A DNA stretch of 64,000 nt from Streptomyces halobius (GTDB taxonomy: Bacteria > Actinomycetota > Actinomycetes > Streptomycetales > Streptomycetaceae). Below the pieces are notes generated by a model. It saw nothing but the letters and a program-made list of their open reading frames with translations, searched no databases and was not told where the DNA came from. The stretch is from the NCBI RefSeq assembly GCF_023277745.1, contig NZ_CP086322.1:1674001-1738000 (forward strand), in the 5' to 3' direction. The position numbers and the translations under genes were made by a program. Shown piece after piece: positions 7,953-15,098 of the stretch; position 1 is the stretch's first letter; every line of letters begins with the position of its first letter.

Positions 7953-9131
7953 ATGCCCATGCCGCTCTCCCCCGAACAGCAGGACTTCGTCACCGCGCTG
8001 CGCGAGTTCGCCCGCCGCGAGTGCGGGACCCGCGAACAGCGCGACGCCCTGGCCGCCGAGGTCGGCGGCCCGCACAGTCCCGCGCTGTACGCGAAACTGG
8101 CGGCCCTGGGCTGGCTCGGGGTCTGCCTTCCCGAAGAGTACGGCGGCGCGGGCGGCGGGATGACGGACGCCTGTCTCTTCCTGGAGGAGTGCGCGCACGG
8201 CCTCGTCCCGGCCGGCGGCTTCATCACCTCGGTGATCAGCGCCAAGGCGTATGAGAAGTTCGGCAGCCCGGCACAGAAGAAGGCCGCGATCGGCGGGGCG
8301 GTCGCCGGGCAGGTGCTGGCCATCGCGATGTCCGAGCCCGACGCGGGGTCGGATGTCGCCGCACTGCGCTGCCGGGCCGAACGCGCCCAGGACGGCGGGT
8401 GGCTGATCAACGGCCACAAGGCCTGGATCTCCAACGCCCATCTCGCCGAGTACATCCTGCTGGTGGCCCGAACCGGCGGCAGGAGCGAGAGCCGCGACAA
8501 CGGGCGCCCGGGGCGCGGCGACAAGCACACCGGCCTGACCATGTTCCATCTGCCAACCGCCACCCCCGGTGTCGACATCCGGGGCATCGACACCATGGGC
8601 GGCCGAGAGGTCAACGACGTCTATCTCACCGATGTACGGCTTCCCGCCGACGCCGTCGTCGGCGAGGCCGATCACGCCTGGGCGCAGCTGATGGCGGGCC
8701 TCAACGCCGAACGCCTCTTCCTCGCCGCCCACATGCTCGGCCTGTCCCGGCGTATCTTCGACGACACGCTGGCCCATGTCCGCGAGCGCGAGCAATTCGG
8801 CCGGCCCGTCGGCTCGTTCCAGGCTTTGCGCCACCGTCTTGCCGACCTGGCCACCGAGATCGGGTGCGCGGGGCTGCTCGTACGGGATGTGGCGGCCCAC
8901 TGCGACGCGGAGCCGGAACGGCTCTTCCCCCGCGAGGCATCCATGGCGAAGCTCAAGGCCACCGAGACCGCCAAACACGCGGCCCTGGAAGGGATGCAGA
9001 TGATGGGCGGCTATGGATACGCCACGGAGTACGACATGGAACGCCATCTGCGGACGGCCGTGATCTCGACCGTCTACGGCGGTACCAGCGAGATCCAGCG
9101 CGACATCATCGGCAAGACCTACGGGCTGTAG
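7953..9131 (+). CDS. Acyl-CoA dehydrogenase
   Basis: 392 residues, standard length for flavin-dependent acyl-CoA dehydrogenases. Seen in order: N-terminal helical domain with WLGVCLPEEYGGAG, the FAD/substrate segment IAMSEPDAGSDVAAL, NGHKAWISNA, the C-terminal domain with REREQFGRPVGSFQALRHRLADLATE, and MMGGYGYATEYDMERHLRTA ending with YGGTSEIQRDIIGK. It introduces the alpha-beta double bond in an acyl-CoA. The ribosome site AGGAGG is close to ATG 7953. It stands alone opposite a TetR regulator; the AT-richer patch just upstream (ATAACTTTGTAACT, about 7915-7928) is a candidate promoter/operator. Chain-length preference cannot be read from the sequence. Confidence 0.88.
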   Translation: MPMPLSPEQQDFVTALREFARRECGTREQRDALAAEVGGPHSPALYAKLAALGWLGVCLPEEYGGAGGGMTDACLFLEECAHGLVPAGGFITSVISAKAYEKFGSPAQKKAAIGGAVAGQVLAIAMSEPDAGSDVAALRCRAERAQDGGWLINGHKAWISNAHLAEYILLVARTGGRSESRDNGRPGRGDKHTGLTMFHLPTATPGVDIRGIDTMGGREVNDVYLTDVRLPADAVVGEADHAWAQLMAGLNAERLFLAAHMLGLSRRIFDDTLAHVREREQFGRPVGSFQALRHRLADLATEIGCAGLLVRDVAAHCDAEPERLFPREASMAKLKATETAKHAALEGMQMMGGYGYATEYDMERHLRTAVISTVYGGTSEIQRDIIGKTYGL

Positions 9132-9196
9132 CCGCGACGGCGAATGCGACGGCGGCGGCCGGTGGACGCGGACTGTCAATCTCCTGCCCACCCGCT

Positions 9197-9214
9197 GGTT
9201 ACCCCAAGGTAACC
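9197..9214. promoter_or_regulatory. Perfect 7-bp inverted repeat, candidate operator of the sphingomyelinase gene
   Basis: GGTTACC-CCAA-GGTAACC is an exact palindrome with a 4-nt centre. A -10-like GGATAA lies at 9225-9230 and the gene starts at 9283, so the palindrome sits where a repressor or activator would bind. The cognate regulator is not identifiable in the window. Confidence 0.55.
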
Positions 9215-9282
9215 GCAGCTGCTTGGATAAGTGACGCCGCATCATCCCTCCCCCAACCCCCCACCCCCCACAGGGAGTTTCC

Positions 9283-10263
9283 GTGACCGATTCGCATTCG
9301 TCCCCGCGCACTTCCCGGACCGCCGCGATAGCCACGGCCCTCGCCGCCGTCACGCTGGCCGCCGCGTCCCCGACCGCGTCGGCCGCCGACACCCCCCGTC
9401 TGAAGGTGCTCACCTACAACGCCTTCCTCATGAGCAAGAACCTCTATCCCAACTGGGGCCAGGACCACCGTGCCCAGGCGATCCCGGCCGCGGACTTCTT
9501 CCAGGGAAAGGACGTCGTCGTCCTCCAGGAAGCCTTCGACAACTCCTCCTCCGACGCGCTGAAGTCCGACGCCGCCGCGCAGTACCCGCACCAGACCCCG
9601 GTGGTGGGCCGGAGCAAGGACGGCTGGGACGCCACCGGCGGCGCCTACTCGTCCGTCACTCCCGAGGACGGCGGGGTGACCCTGCTGAGTAAGTGGCCGA
9701 TCCTCCGCAAGGAGCAGTACATCTACCAGGACGCCTGCGGCGCGGACTCCTACGCCAACAAGGGCTTTGTCTATGCCGTGTTGGACGTCAACGGCACCAA
9801 GGTGCATACGGTCGGCACACATGCCCAGTCGACCGACTCGGGCTGCGCGGCGGGTGAGGCGGCCGCCGACCGCGCCAAGCAGCTCACAGAGATGGACTCC
9901 TTCCTGGATGCCAAGAACATCCCGGCGGACGAACAGGTCATGGTCGCGGGCGATCTGAACATCGACTCGCGCAGCTCCGAGTACGGCACTCTGCTCAGCA
10001 ACGGCGATCTCGCGCCCGCCGACAGCCGCACGGGCCATCCGTACTCGTTCGACACCCAGGAGAACTCCATCGCCAAGGACCGCTATCCGACGGATCCCCG
10101 GGAGGACCTGGACTATGTCCTGCACCGCAAGGGCCACGCCCGTCCCGCCGGCTGGCAGAACGAGGTGATCAAGGAGCGGTCGGCCCCCTGGACGGTCTCC
10201 AGCTGGGGCACCGACTACACCTACACCAACCTCTCCGATCACTACCCGGTGATCGGAGGCTGA
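9283..10263 (+). CDS. Secreted sphingomyelin phosphodiesterase-like protein
   Basis: 326 residues, GTG start with GGGAG upstream. Residues 1-35 are a Sec signal peptide (basic start, hydrophobic core, cleavage around ASA-AD). The remainder is an endonuclease/exonuclease/phosphatase-fold enzyme: LKVLTYNAFLMSKNLYPNWG, VVVLQEAFDN with the metal-binding glutamate, KGFVYAVLDVNG, the VGTHAQSTDSGC segment, AGDLNID with the catalytic Asp-Asn pair, and LSDHYPVIG with the catalytic histidine near the C-terminus. These match bacterial neutral sphingomyelinase/phospholipase C proteins, which hydrolyse sphingomyelin or related phospholipids outside the cell. Monocistronic; a palindromic operator candidate lies ~70 bases upstream. 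Role in membrane-lipid scavenging is inferred. Confidence 0.85.
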   Translation: MTDSHSSPRTSRTAAIATALAAVTLAAASPTASAADTPRLKVLTYNAFLMSKNLYPNWGQDHRAQAIPAADFFQGKDVVVLQEAFDNSSSDALKSDAAAQYPHQTPVVGRSKDGWDATGGAYSSVTPEDGGVTLLSKWPILRKEQYIYQDACGADSYANKGFVYAVLDVNGTKVHTVGTHAQSTDSGCAAGEAAADRAKQLTEMDSFLDAKNIPADEQVMVAGDLNIDSRSSEYGTLLSNGDLAPADSRTGHPYSFDTQENSIAKDRYPTDPREDLDYVLHRKGHARPAGWQNEVIKERSAPWTVSSWGTDYTYTNLSDHYPVIGG

Positions 10264-10299
10264 GCCGCGCCCGGCAAGCGGGGAATTCAGTCCGGGAGT

Positions 10300-10609
10300 T
10301 CAGTGGTCGCAGACCGTCACCGGTACGCCGCGCCGGGTGGAGCCGCTCGGATACGAGGGCTCCACCCGGGACCACCTGCCGCCCGCCCGCCCACAGCCGA
10401 TGCGCGGCATATGAACCGACGCCCCGAGCTCCTGGGCCCTGGCCGCGATCCGGCCGAGCCCGGCGGCGATGACCTCGTACCGCGCTGGGACACCCTTGCG
10501 GACATGCGCGATCACCGACGCCCCTGCCCTGCGACGCGGTGGCGTCCCCTTTGACGCAGGTGATCCCCGCTGCGCTCTCCATGCTCTCAACCCCCGTGAT
10601 CTGAACCAT
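10300..10609 (-). pseudogene. Macro-domain gene remnant (frameshift plus internal deletion)
   Basis: Reading from ATG 10609 the protein begins GITCVKGDATASQGRGV, the start of the macro (ADP-ribose-binding) domain family. One base is then missing: the expected continuation SVIAHV appears in the next frame (around 10530). After HV the sequence jumps directly to ARYEVIAAGLGRIAARAQELG, so roughly 60 residues of the central domain are absent, and it ends with GASVHMPRIGCGRAGG and GVPVTVCDH, the family C-terminus, at stop 10300. The two halves in different frames and the missing core make a functional product very unlikely. The gene still has a recognisable DNA-damage-type promoter immediately upstream. 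Confidence 0.78.
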
Positions 10610-10615
10610 GAATCC

Positions 10616-10638
10616 ACGGTAAGGGCGACCACTGACAA
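10616..10638 (-). promoter_or_regulatory. PafBC (RecA-independent DNA-damage) type promoter of the macro-domain remnant
   Basis: On the minus strand the sequence is TTGTCAGTG, eight bases, then TACCGT. This matches the actinobacterial RecA-NDp/PafBC consensus TTGTCRGTG-N8-TANNNT exactly. The -10 ends at 10616 and the ATG of the gene is at 10609, so the transcript would be leaderless or nearly so. A second match lies at 22665-22687. Confidence 0.75.
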
Positions 10639-10658
10639 TCGGCCGGGACGGCACACGC

Positions 10659-10700
10659 AAGGGCGGCCGCAGAAGCTCTCGGGCCTCCGCGGCCGCCCTT
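10659..10700 (-). terminator. Hairpin terminator downstream of the amino-acid permease
   Basis: Perfect 12-bp stem AAGGGCGGCCGC / GCGGCCGCCCTT with an 18-nt loop, 38 bases past the permease stop at 10738. It also separates the permease from the macro-domain remnant promoter. Confidence 0.75.
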
Positions 10701-10737
10701 GATTCCTCAGGATTCCTCAGGCGCCGACGATATGCGG

Positions 10738-12201
10738 CTACCTCTTCGTCAGCTCGCGCTCCGCGGCGATGCGGTGCACCCGGCCGCGTACCACGTACCA
10801 GCCGATGACCAGCGCCACCCCGAGCACCGGGATGATCATCACGGTCTGCCGGCCGACACCGCCGTCGAACCACATCAGGACGATGACGCCGAGCAGGAAG
10901 GCGATGGTCGCGAGGTCGGTGACCGGCGTGCCGGGGAGCCGGAAGCGGGGCCGCGTGACCCTGCCCTCCTTCGCGCGCCGGACGAACACCATGTGACAGA
11001 TCATGATCGTGCACCAGGTGCTGATGATGCCCAGCGCCGCGATGTTCAGCACGATCTCGAACGCCTCGCCCGGCATGAGGTAGTTGAGCCCGACGCCGAG
11101 CACACACACCGACGAGGTGAGCATGATGCCGCCGTACGGAACCTGGTTGCGGTTCATCAGCCCGGCGAACTTGGGCGCGGAGCCCGCCATCGACATGGAG
11201 CGCAGGATGCGGCCGGTCGAGTAGAGACCGGAGTTCAGGCTCGACATGGCGGCGGTGAGCACGACGAGGTTCATCACATCGCCGGCCGCCGGCACCCCGA
11301 CGTTGGACAGCACCGTCACGAAGGGGCTCTCCCTGCCGGTGAATTCGTTCCACGGCAGCAGCATCGCCAGCAGTACCACCGAGCCGACATAGAAGAGACC
11401 GACCCGCCACATGATGGAGTTGACGGCCTTCGGCACAACCTTCTCCGGCTCGCTGGTCTCACCGGCGGTCACGCCGACCAGCTCGACGGCGGAGTAGGCG
11501 AAGACCACGCCCTGCAGCACGATCACCACGGGCAGCAGACCGGTCGGGAAGATGCCGCCGTTGTCGGTCAGCAGATCGAGGCCCGGTGTGTGCCCGCCAA
11601 CGGGGTGCTGGGTGGCCAGCAGGAAGATGCCGATGAACATGAAGGCGACCAGCGCGGCGACCTTGATGATCGCGAACCAGAACTCCAGCTCACCGAAGAT
11701 CTTCACCGAGATCAGGTTCACCGCCAGCACGACCGCCAGCGCGATCAGGGCCATCACCCACTGCGGGATGTCGGTGAACAGACTCCAGTAGTGCGTGTAG
11801 AGCGCGACCGCGGTGATGTCGGCGATACCGGTCGTCGACCAGTTCACGACATACATCCAGCCAGCGACGTAGGCGCCCTTCTCCCCCAGGAACTCACGGG
11901 CGTACGACACGAAGGATCCGGACGACGGACGGTGCAGCACCAGCTCGCCGAGGGCCCGGACGACGAAGAAGGCGAAAAGGCCGCAGACCGCGTAGGCGAT
12001 GGCCAGCGCGGGTCCGGCGGAGTGCAGCCGGCCGCCGGCGCCCAGGAAGAGGCCGGTTCCGATCGCTCCGCCGATGGCGATCATGTTGATGTGCCGGCCC
12101 TTGAGGCCCTTGCTGTAGCCCGCGTCGCCCGCGTCCTGCGGGACGCCTTTCCCCCCGTCCGACGGCTTGTGAACCTCGTCCGGAAGGGTTTCTGTGCTCA
12201 C
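10738..12201 (-). CDS. Amino acid permease (APC superfamily, AnsP/CycA-like)
   Basis: 487 residues from GTG 12201; the frame extends upstream but the stretch before is proline/arginine shadow sequence. The signature GLKGRHINMIAIGGAIGTGLFLGAG at the first membrane helix (read in parts) and about 12 hydrophobic helices define the amino-acid transporter subfamily. GELVLHRPSSGSFVSYA, GVTAGETSEPEKVVPKAVN and MSSLNSGLYSTGRILRSM are family motifs of the AnsP/CycA/GabP group, proton symporters of amino acids such as asparagine, D-alanine or serine. The exact substrate is undecided. It lies downstream of the acyl-CoA synthetase, 132 bases apart, and may be in the same transcript. A hairpin terminator follows. 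Confidence 0.85.
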   Translation of the reverse strand: MSTETLPDEVHKPSDGGKGVPQDAGDAGYSKGLKGRHINMIAIGGAIGTGLFLGAGGRLHSAGPALAIAYAVCGLFAFFVVRALGELVLHRPSSGSFVSYAREFLGEKGAYVAGWMYVVNWSTTGIADITAVALYTHYWSLFTDIPQWVMALIALAVVLAVNLISVKIFGELEFWFAIIKVAALVAFMFIGIFLLATQHPVGGHTPGLDLLTDNGGIFPTGLLPVVIVLQGVVFAYSAVELVGVTAGETSEPEKVVPKAVNSIMWRVGLFYVGSVVLLAMLLPWNEFTGRESPFVTVLSNVGVPAAGDVMNLVVLTAAMSSLNSGLYSTGRILRSMSMAGSAPKFAGLMNRNQVPYGGIMLTSSVCVLGVGLNYLMPGEAFEIVLNIAALGIISTWCTIMICHMVFVRRAKEGRVTRPRFRLPGTPVTDLATIAFLLGVIVLMWFDGGVGRQTVMIIPVLGVALVIGWYVVRGRVHRIAAERELTKR

Positions 12202-12333
12202 TGCTGCTTTCTCACTTTCGGGCAGGCGCTGAGGCCGTTCGGGCAGGCGCTGTGGCCGTGGGTTTCGCGGATCGCGCAAAGTAGGCCGACCGCACACCTT
12301 CCACGAAGAGACGCCTCCCGTCTGTGGGCAAGA

Positions 12334-14190
12334 TCACAAGTGATACAAGCCATCCAGCTCTTGGCGATATTTGTCCGAAATGATCTTCCGGCGCAGCTTC
12401 AAGGAAGGAGTCAGCTCACCCGATTCCGGTCCCCACTCCTCGCTCAGCAGCGAAAACCGCTTGACCTGCTCCGTCCGGTTGAGCCGGGCGTTGGCGGCCG
12501 AAACGGCCCGCTCGACCTCTTCCCGTACGGCCGGATGCCCGGCCAGCTCCCGCAGCGTCCCCGTGATGCCGCGTCGCGCCGCCCAGGCCGGGGCGAGCTC
12601 CGCGTCCAGCACCAGGAGCGCGACCAGATACGACCGGCCGTCGCCGTGCACCAGCGCCTGCCCGATGAGCGGATGCTCCTTGAGGGTGTTCTCCACCAGA
12701 GCCGGCGAGACGTTCTTGCCGGTGGACGTCACGATCATTTCCTTCTTGCGGTCGGTCAGCCAGAGGAACCCGTCCTCGTCGACCCGGCCGATGTCGCCCG
12801 TCGCGAACCAGCCGTCGGCGTCGGTCGCCGGTGCCACCGACCCGTCGGCGCGCAGATATCCCGCGCAGACGGTCCGCCCCCGCACCTCGATCTCCCCGTC
12901 CTCGGCGGTACGCACCTCCAAGCCGTCGATCGGACGGCCGACCGAGCCCAGCCGGAAGGCGCCGGGGCTGTTGGTCGTGCACACCCCCACCGTCTCGGTC
13001 AGCCCCCACGCATCCATGACCACGATGCCCAGGCCCGCCCAGAACCGCACCACATCCGGCGGCATCGGCGCGGAGGCGCTCGCCGTCCACACCAGGCGGT
13101 CGAATCCGGCCTGCGCCAGCAGCGGGTCCAGCACCTCGGCCCTCGCCTTGGCGTACGCGTGCGCCAGCCCGGCCGGCCGCTGCCCCCGCTCCTGGCAGTC
13201 GACATACGCACGGGCGGTCTCGGCGGCCGCCTCGACGGCCGCCCGCCGCTCCTCCGGGAGCCGCGCGAGCACCGCCCCTACCGCCGCCGCGAGCTTCTCC
13301 CAGACCCTCGGCACGCCGAAGAACTGCGCCGGACGCAGCTCGCGCGCGGTCGCCGCGACCGCCGCCGGGTCGGCGCAGAGGTAGACGTGCGAGGCGCGGA
13401 AGACCGGCAGACAGATGCCCAGCATCCGCTCGGCGATATGTGCGAAGGGGAGGTAGCAGAGGTGCTCGACGTGATCGGGCAGTTCCACCGCACCATCCAG
13501 CGCCAGTGCGTTGAGCAGCACATTGCGGTGGCTGACCACGACACCCTTGGGGTCGCCGGTGGTGCCGGAGGTGTAGACGACGGTGAGGGTGTCGCCGGCG
13601 GCCGTCTGCCGCCACGCCGCCTCGAACGCGGCGGGATCGTACAGCTCGGCGCCCCGGGCGGCCAGCGAGGCATAGCTCTCGTGCCGGGCCGGTTCCTCCG
13701 CTGGTTCGGCGACCGTGTCCGCCTCGACGATCACCAGCTTCTCCAGGCGAGCGGTGTCGTCGACGAGCAGCGGTTCCCAGCGTCGGAGCTCTCGCGCGCC
13801 CTCCAGCACGGCGAAGCGGGCCCCGCTGTGCCGTGCGATATGGGCGATCTGCTCGGGCGCGGCGGTGCCGTACACCGTCACCGGGACCGCTCCCACGTGC
13901 ACCAGGGCCAGGTCGCTGAGCCAGTGCTCGGGGCGGTTGCCCATCATGAGGAGGACGATCTCGCCCCGCCGCACCCCGAGCGCGCGGTACCCGGCGGCCA
14001 GCTCGGCCACCTGGCGGCGGACCTCGGCCCAGCTGAGCGTGTGCCACGCGCCGGAGTGCGTACCGTGGGTCCCGTCGCCGACGCGCCAGGACAGGGCGGG
14101 GAGCTCTCCGTGATCTTCGGCGTTGCGCAACAGCAGGGCGGGAAGGGTGAGTTCGCCCGGTTCGCCGGGCATACGCAGGATCGTGGTCAA
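12334..14190 (-). CDS. AMP-dependent long-chain fatty-acid-CoA synthetase
   Basis: 618 residues. Adenylate-forming enzyme motifs are intact: VVYTSGTTGDPKGVVVSH (phosphate loop), YLPFAHIAERM, FFGVPRVWEKL, DAWGLTETVGVC, GWFATGDIGRVDEDG with the adenosine-binding aspartate, and LTDRKKEMIVTSTGKNVSP with the catalytic hinge region. The lengths and the KKEMIV/GKNVSP end are those of FadD15-like long-chain acyl-CoA ligases: acid + ATP + CoA gives acyl-CoA. The start is TTG 14190, fixed by an AGGAGG site five to six bases upstream; an ATG 18 bases further in lacks a site. Divergent from the MerR regulator at 14306, 115 bases apart, which is the obvious candidate regulator. Confidence 0.87.
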   Translation of the reverse strand: MTTILRMPGEPGELTLPALLLRNAEDHGELPALSWRVGDGTHGTHSGAWHTLSWAEVRRQVAELAAGYRALGVRRGEIVLLMMGNRPEHWLSDLALVHVGAVPVTVYGTAAPEQIAHIARHSGARFAVLEGARELRRWEPLLVDDTARLEKLVIVEADTVAEPAEEPARHESYASLAARGAELYDPAAFEAAWRQTAAGDTLTVVYTSGTTGDPKGVVVSHRNVLLNALALDGAVELPDHVEHLCYLPFAHIAERMLGICLPVFRASHVYLCADPAAVAATARELRPAQFFGVPRVWEKLAAAVGAVLARLPEERRAAVEAAAETARAYVDCQERGQRPAGLAHAYAKARAEVLDPLLAQAGFDRLVWTASASAPMPPDVVRFWAGLGIVVMDAWGLTETVGVCTTNSPGAFRLGSVGRPIDGLEVRTAEDGEIEVRGRTVCAGYLRADGSVAPATDADGWFATGDIGRVDEDGFLWLTDRKKEMIVTSTGKNVSPALVENTLKEHPLIGQALVHGDGRSYLVALLVLDAELAPAWAARRGITGTLRELAGHPAVREEVERAVSAANARLNRTEQVKRFSLLSEEWGPESGELTPSLKLRRKIISDKYRQELDGLYHL

Positions 14191-14270
14191 GGTGGCCTCC
14201 TGGCGAGATGGGCCGGCTCAGGGGACCGGCCCCAGCTGCGGAGATACGGGGCTGCGCGGGTCAGGAAGGT

Positions 14271-14298
14271 TTCACAAGAGTGGTGAGACAGCAATACT
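14271..14298 (+). promoter_or_regulatory. Candidate promoter of the merR gene
   Basis: TTCACA (14271-14276) and AATACT (14293-14298) are separated by 16 bases, and the first ATG of the MerR gene is eight bases after the -10. The transcript would be leaderless, in line with the absence of a ribosome site. It lies in the divergent region with the acyl-CoA synthetase gene, where MerR proteins usually bind. Confidence 0.45.
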
Positions 14299-14305
14299 GT
14301 TGGAC

Positions 14306-15061
14306 ATGATGGAGTCCGCCACCGACCTGACGGTCGACGAACTGGCCGCCCGCGCCGGCGTCACGGTCCGCACGATCCGCTTCTACAGCACGCGCGGGCT
14401 GCTGCCGCCGCCCGAGATCGGCCCGCGCAGGGTCGGCCGCTATGGACCGGACCATCTCTCGCGGCTCGCGCTCATCGAGGAACTCCAGCACCAGGGCATG
14501 ACGCTCTCCGCGATCGAGCGCTATCTGCAGCAACTGCCTCCCGATCTGAGCGCCCAGGACCTCGCCATCCACCGTGCGCTGGTGGCGAGTTGGATCCCGG
14601 ACAAGGCGGAGGACGTGACCCGGGAGCAGCTGGAGCGGCGGGTCGGCCGGGAGCTGACCGAGGAGGACCTGGACCGGCTGGCGGCCATGAGCGTGCTCGT
14701 GCGGACCGATGATCCGCGGGTCTTCCAGGTCGACCCGGGGCTGCTGCATCTGGGGACGCGGCTGCTCGACGTCCCGATCGCGCTGGAGACGATCCTCGCG
14801 GCGCGCACCGTCGTCATCGAGCACACCCGCTCGGCGGCCCACGAGCTGAGCCGGCTCTTCAAGGACGAGGTATGGGGGCCGTACCAGGACGGCGGGCCGG
14901 ACGCGGAGGAGATGGCGCGGATGAAGTCGCTGTCCGCCCATATGCAGCCGTTGGTGGTGCAGGCACTGGTCACCGCCTTCCAGCGGTCGATGAAGCAGGA
15001 GCTGCGGGAGTGGTTCGGCGAGAGCGACAAGCCCGAGCGGCCTGACGAGAGCGAGGCCTGA
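14306..15061 (+). CDS. MerR family transcriptional regulator
   Basis: 251 residues (ATG 14306; a second ATG follows immediately at 14309). The N-terminal winged helix is typical of MerR: LTVDELAARAGVTVRTIRFYSTRGLLPPPE, then RRVGRYGPDHLSRLALIEELQHQGMTLSAI. The C-terminal ~150 residues are helical without a metal-binding cysteine set, so a small-molecule or acyl-CoA effector is more likely than a metal. It faces the long-chain acyl-CoA synthetase gene and probably regulates it. The frame upstream of 14306 has no ribosome site. A strong two-way terminator follows. Confidence 0.85.
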   Translation: MMESATDLTVDELAARAGVTVRTIRFYSTRGLLPPPEIGPRRVGRYGPDHLSRLALIEELQHQGMTLSAIERYLQQLPPDLSAQDLAIHRALVASWIPDKAEDVTREQLERRVGRELTEEDLDRLAAMSVLVRTDDPRVFQVDPGLLHLGTRLLDVPIALETILAARTVVIEHTRSAAHELSRLFKDEVWGPYQDGGPDAEEMARMKSLSAHMQPLVVQALVTAFQRSMKQELREWFGESDKPERPDESEA

Positions 15062-15092
15062 CGGGGGCGGGCCCACGGCGGCCCGCCCCCGT
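15061..15092. terminator. Two-way hairpin terminator between convergent merR and fadJ-like genes
   Basis: Perfect 12-bp stem ACGGGGGCGGGC / GCCCGCCCCCGT with an 8-nt loop, lying exactly between the two convergent stops (15061 and 15099). Confidence 0.8.
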
Positions 15093-15098
15093 ACACGG

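Noticed and set aside
10699..14286. 1195-codon open frame on the plus strand
   Set aside because: It is the antisense shadow of the permease and acyl-CoA synthetase genes, whose protein motifs are clear; the plus-strand product has no recognisable domain and is His/Arg/Pro-biased, as expected for GC-rich antisense frames.
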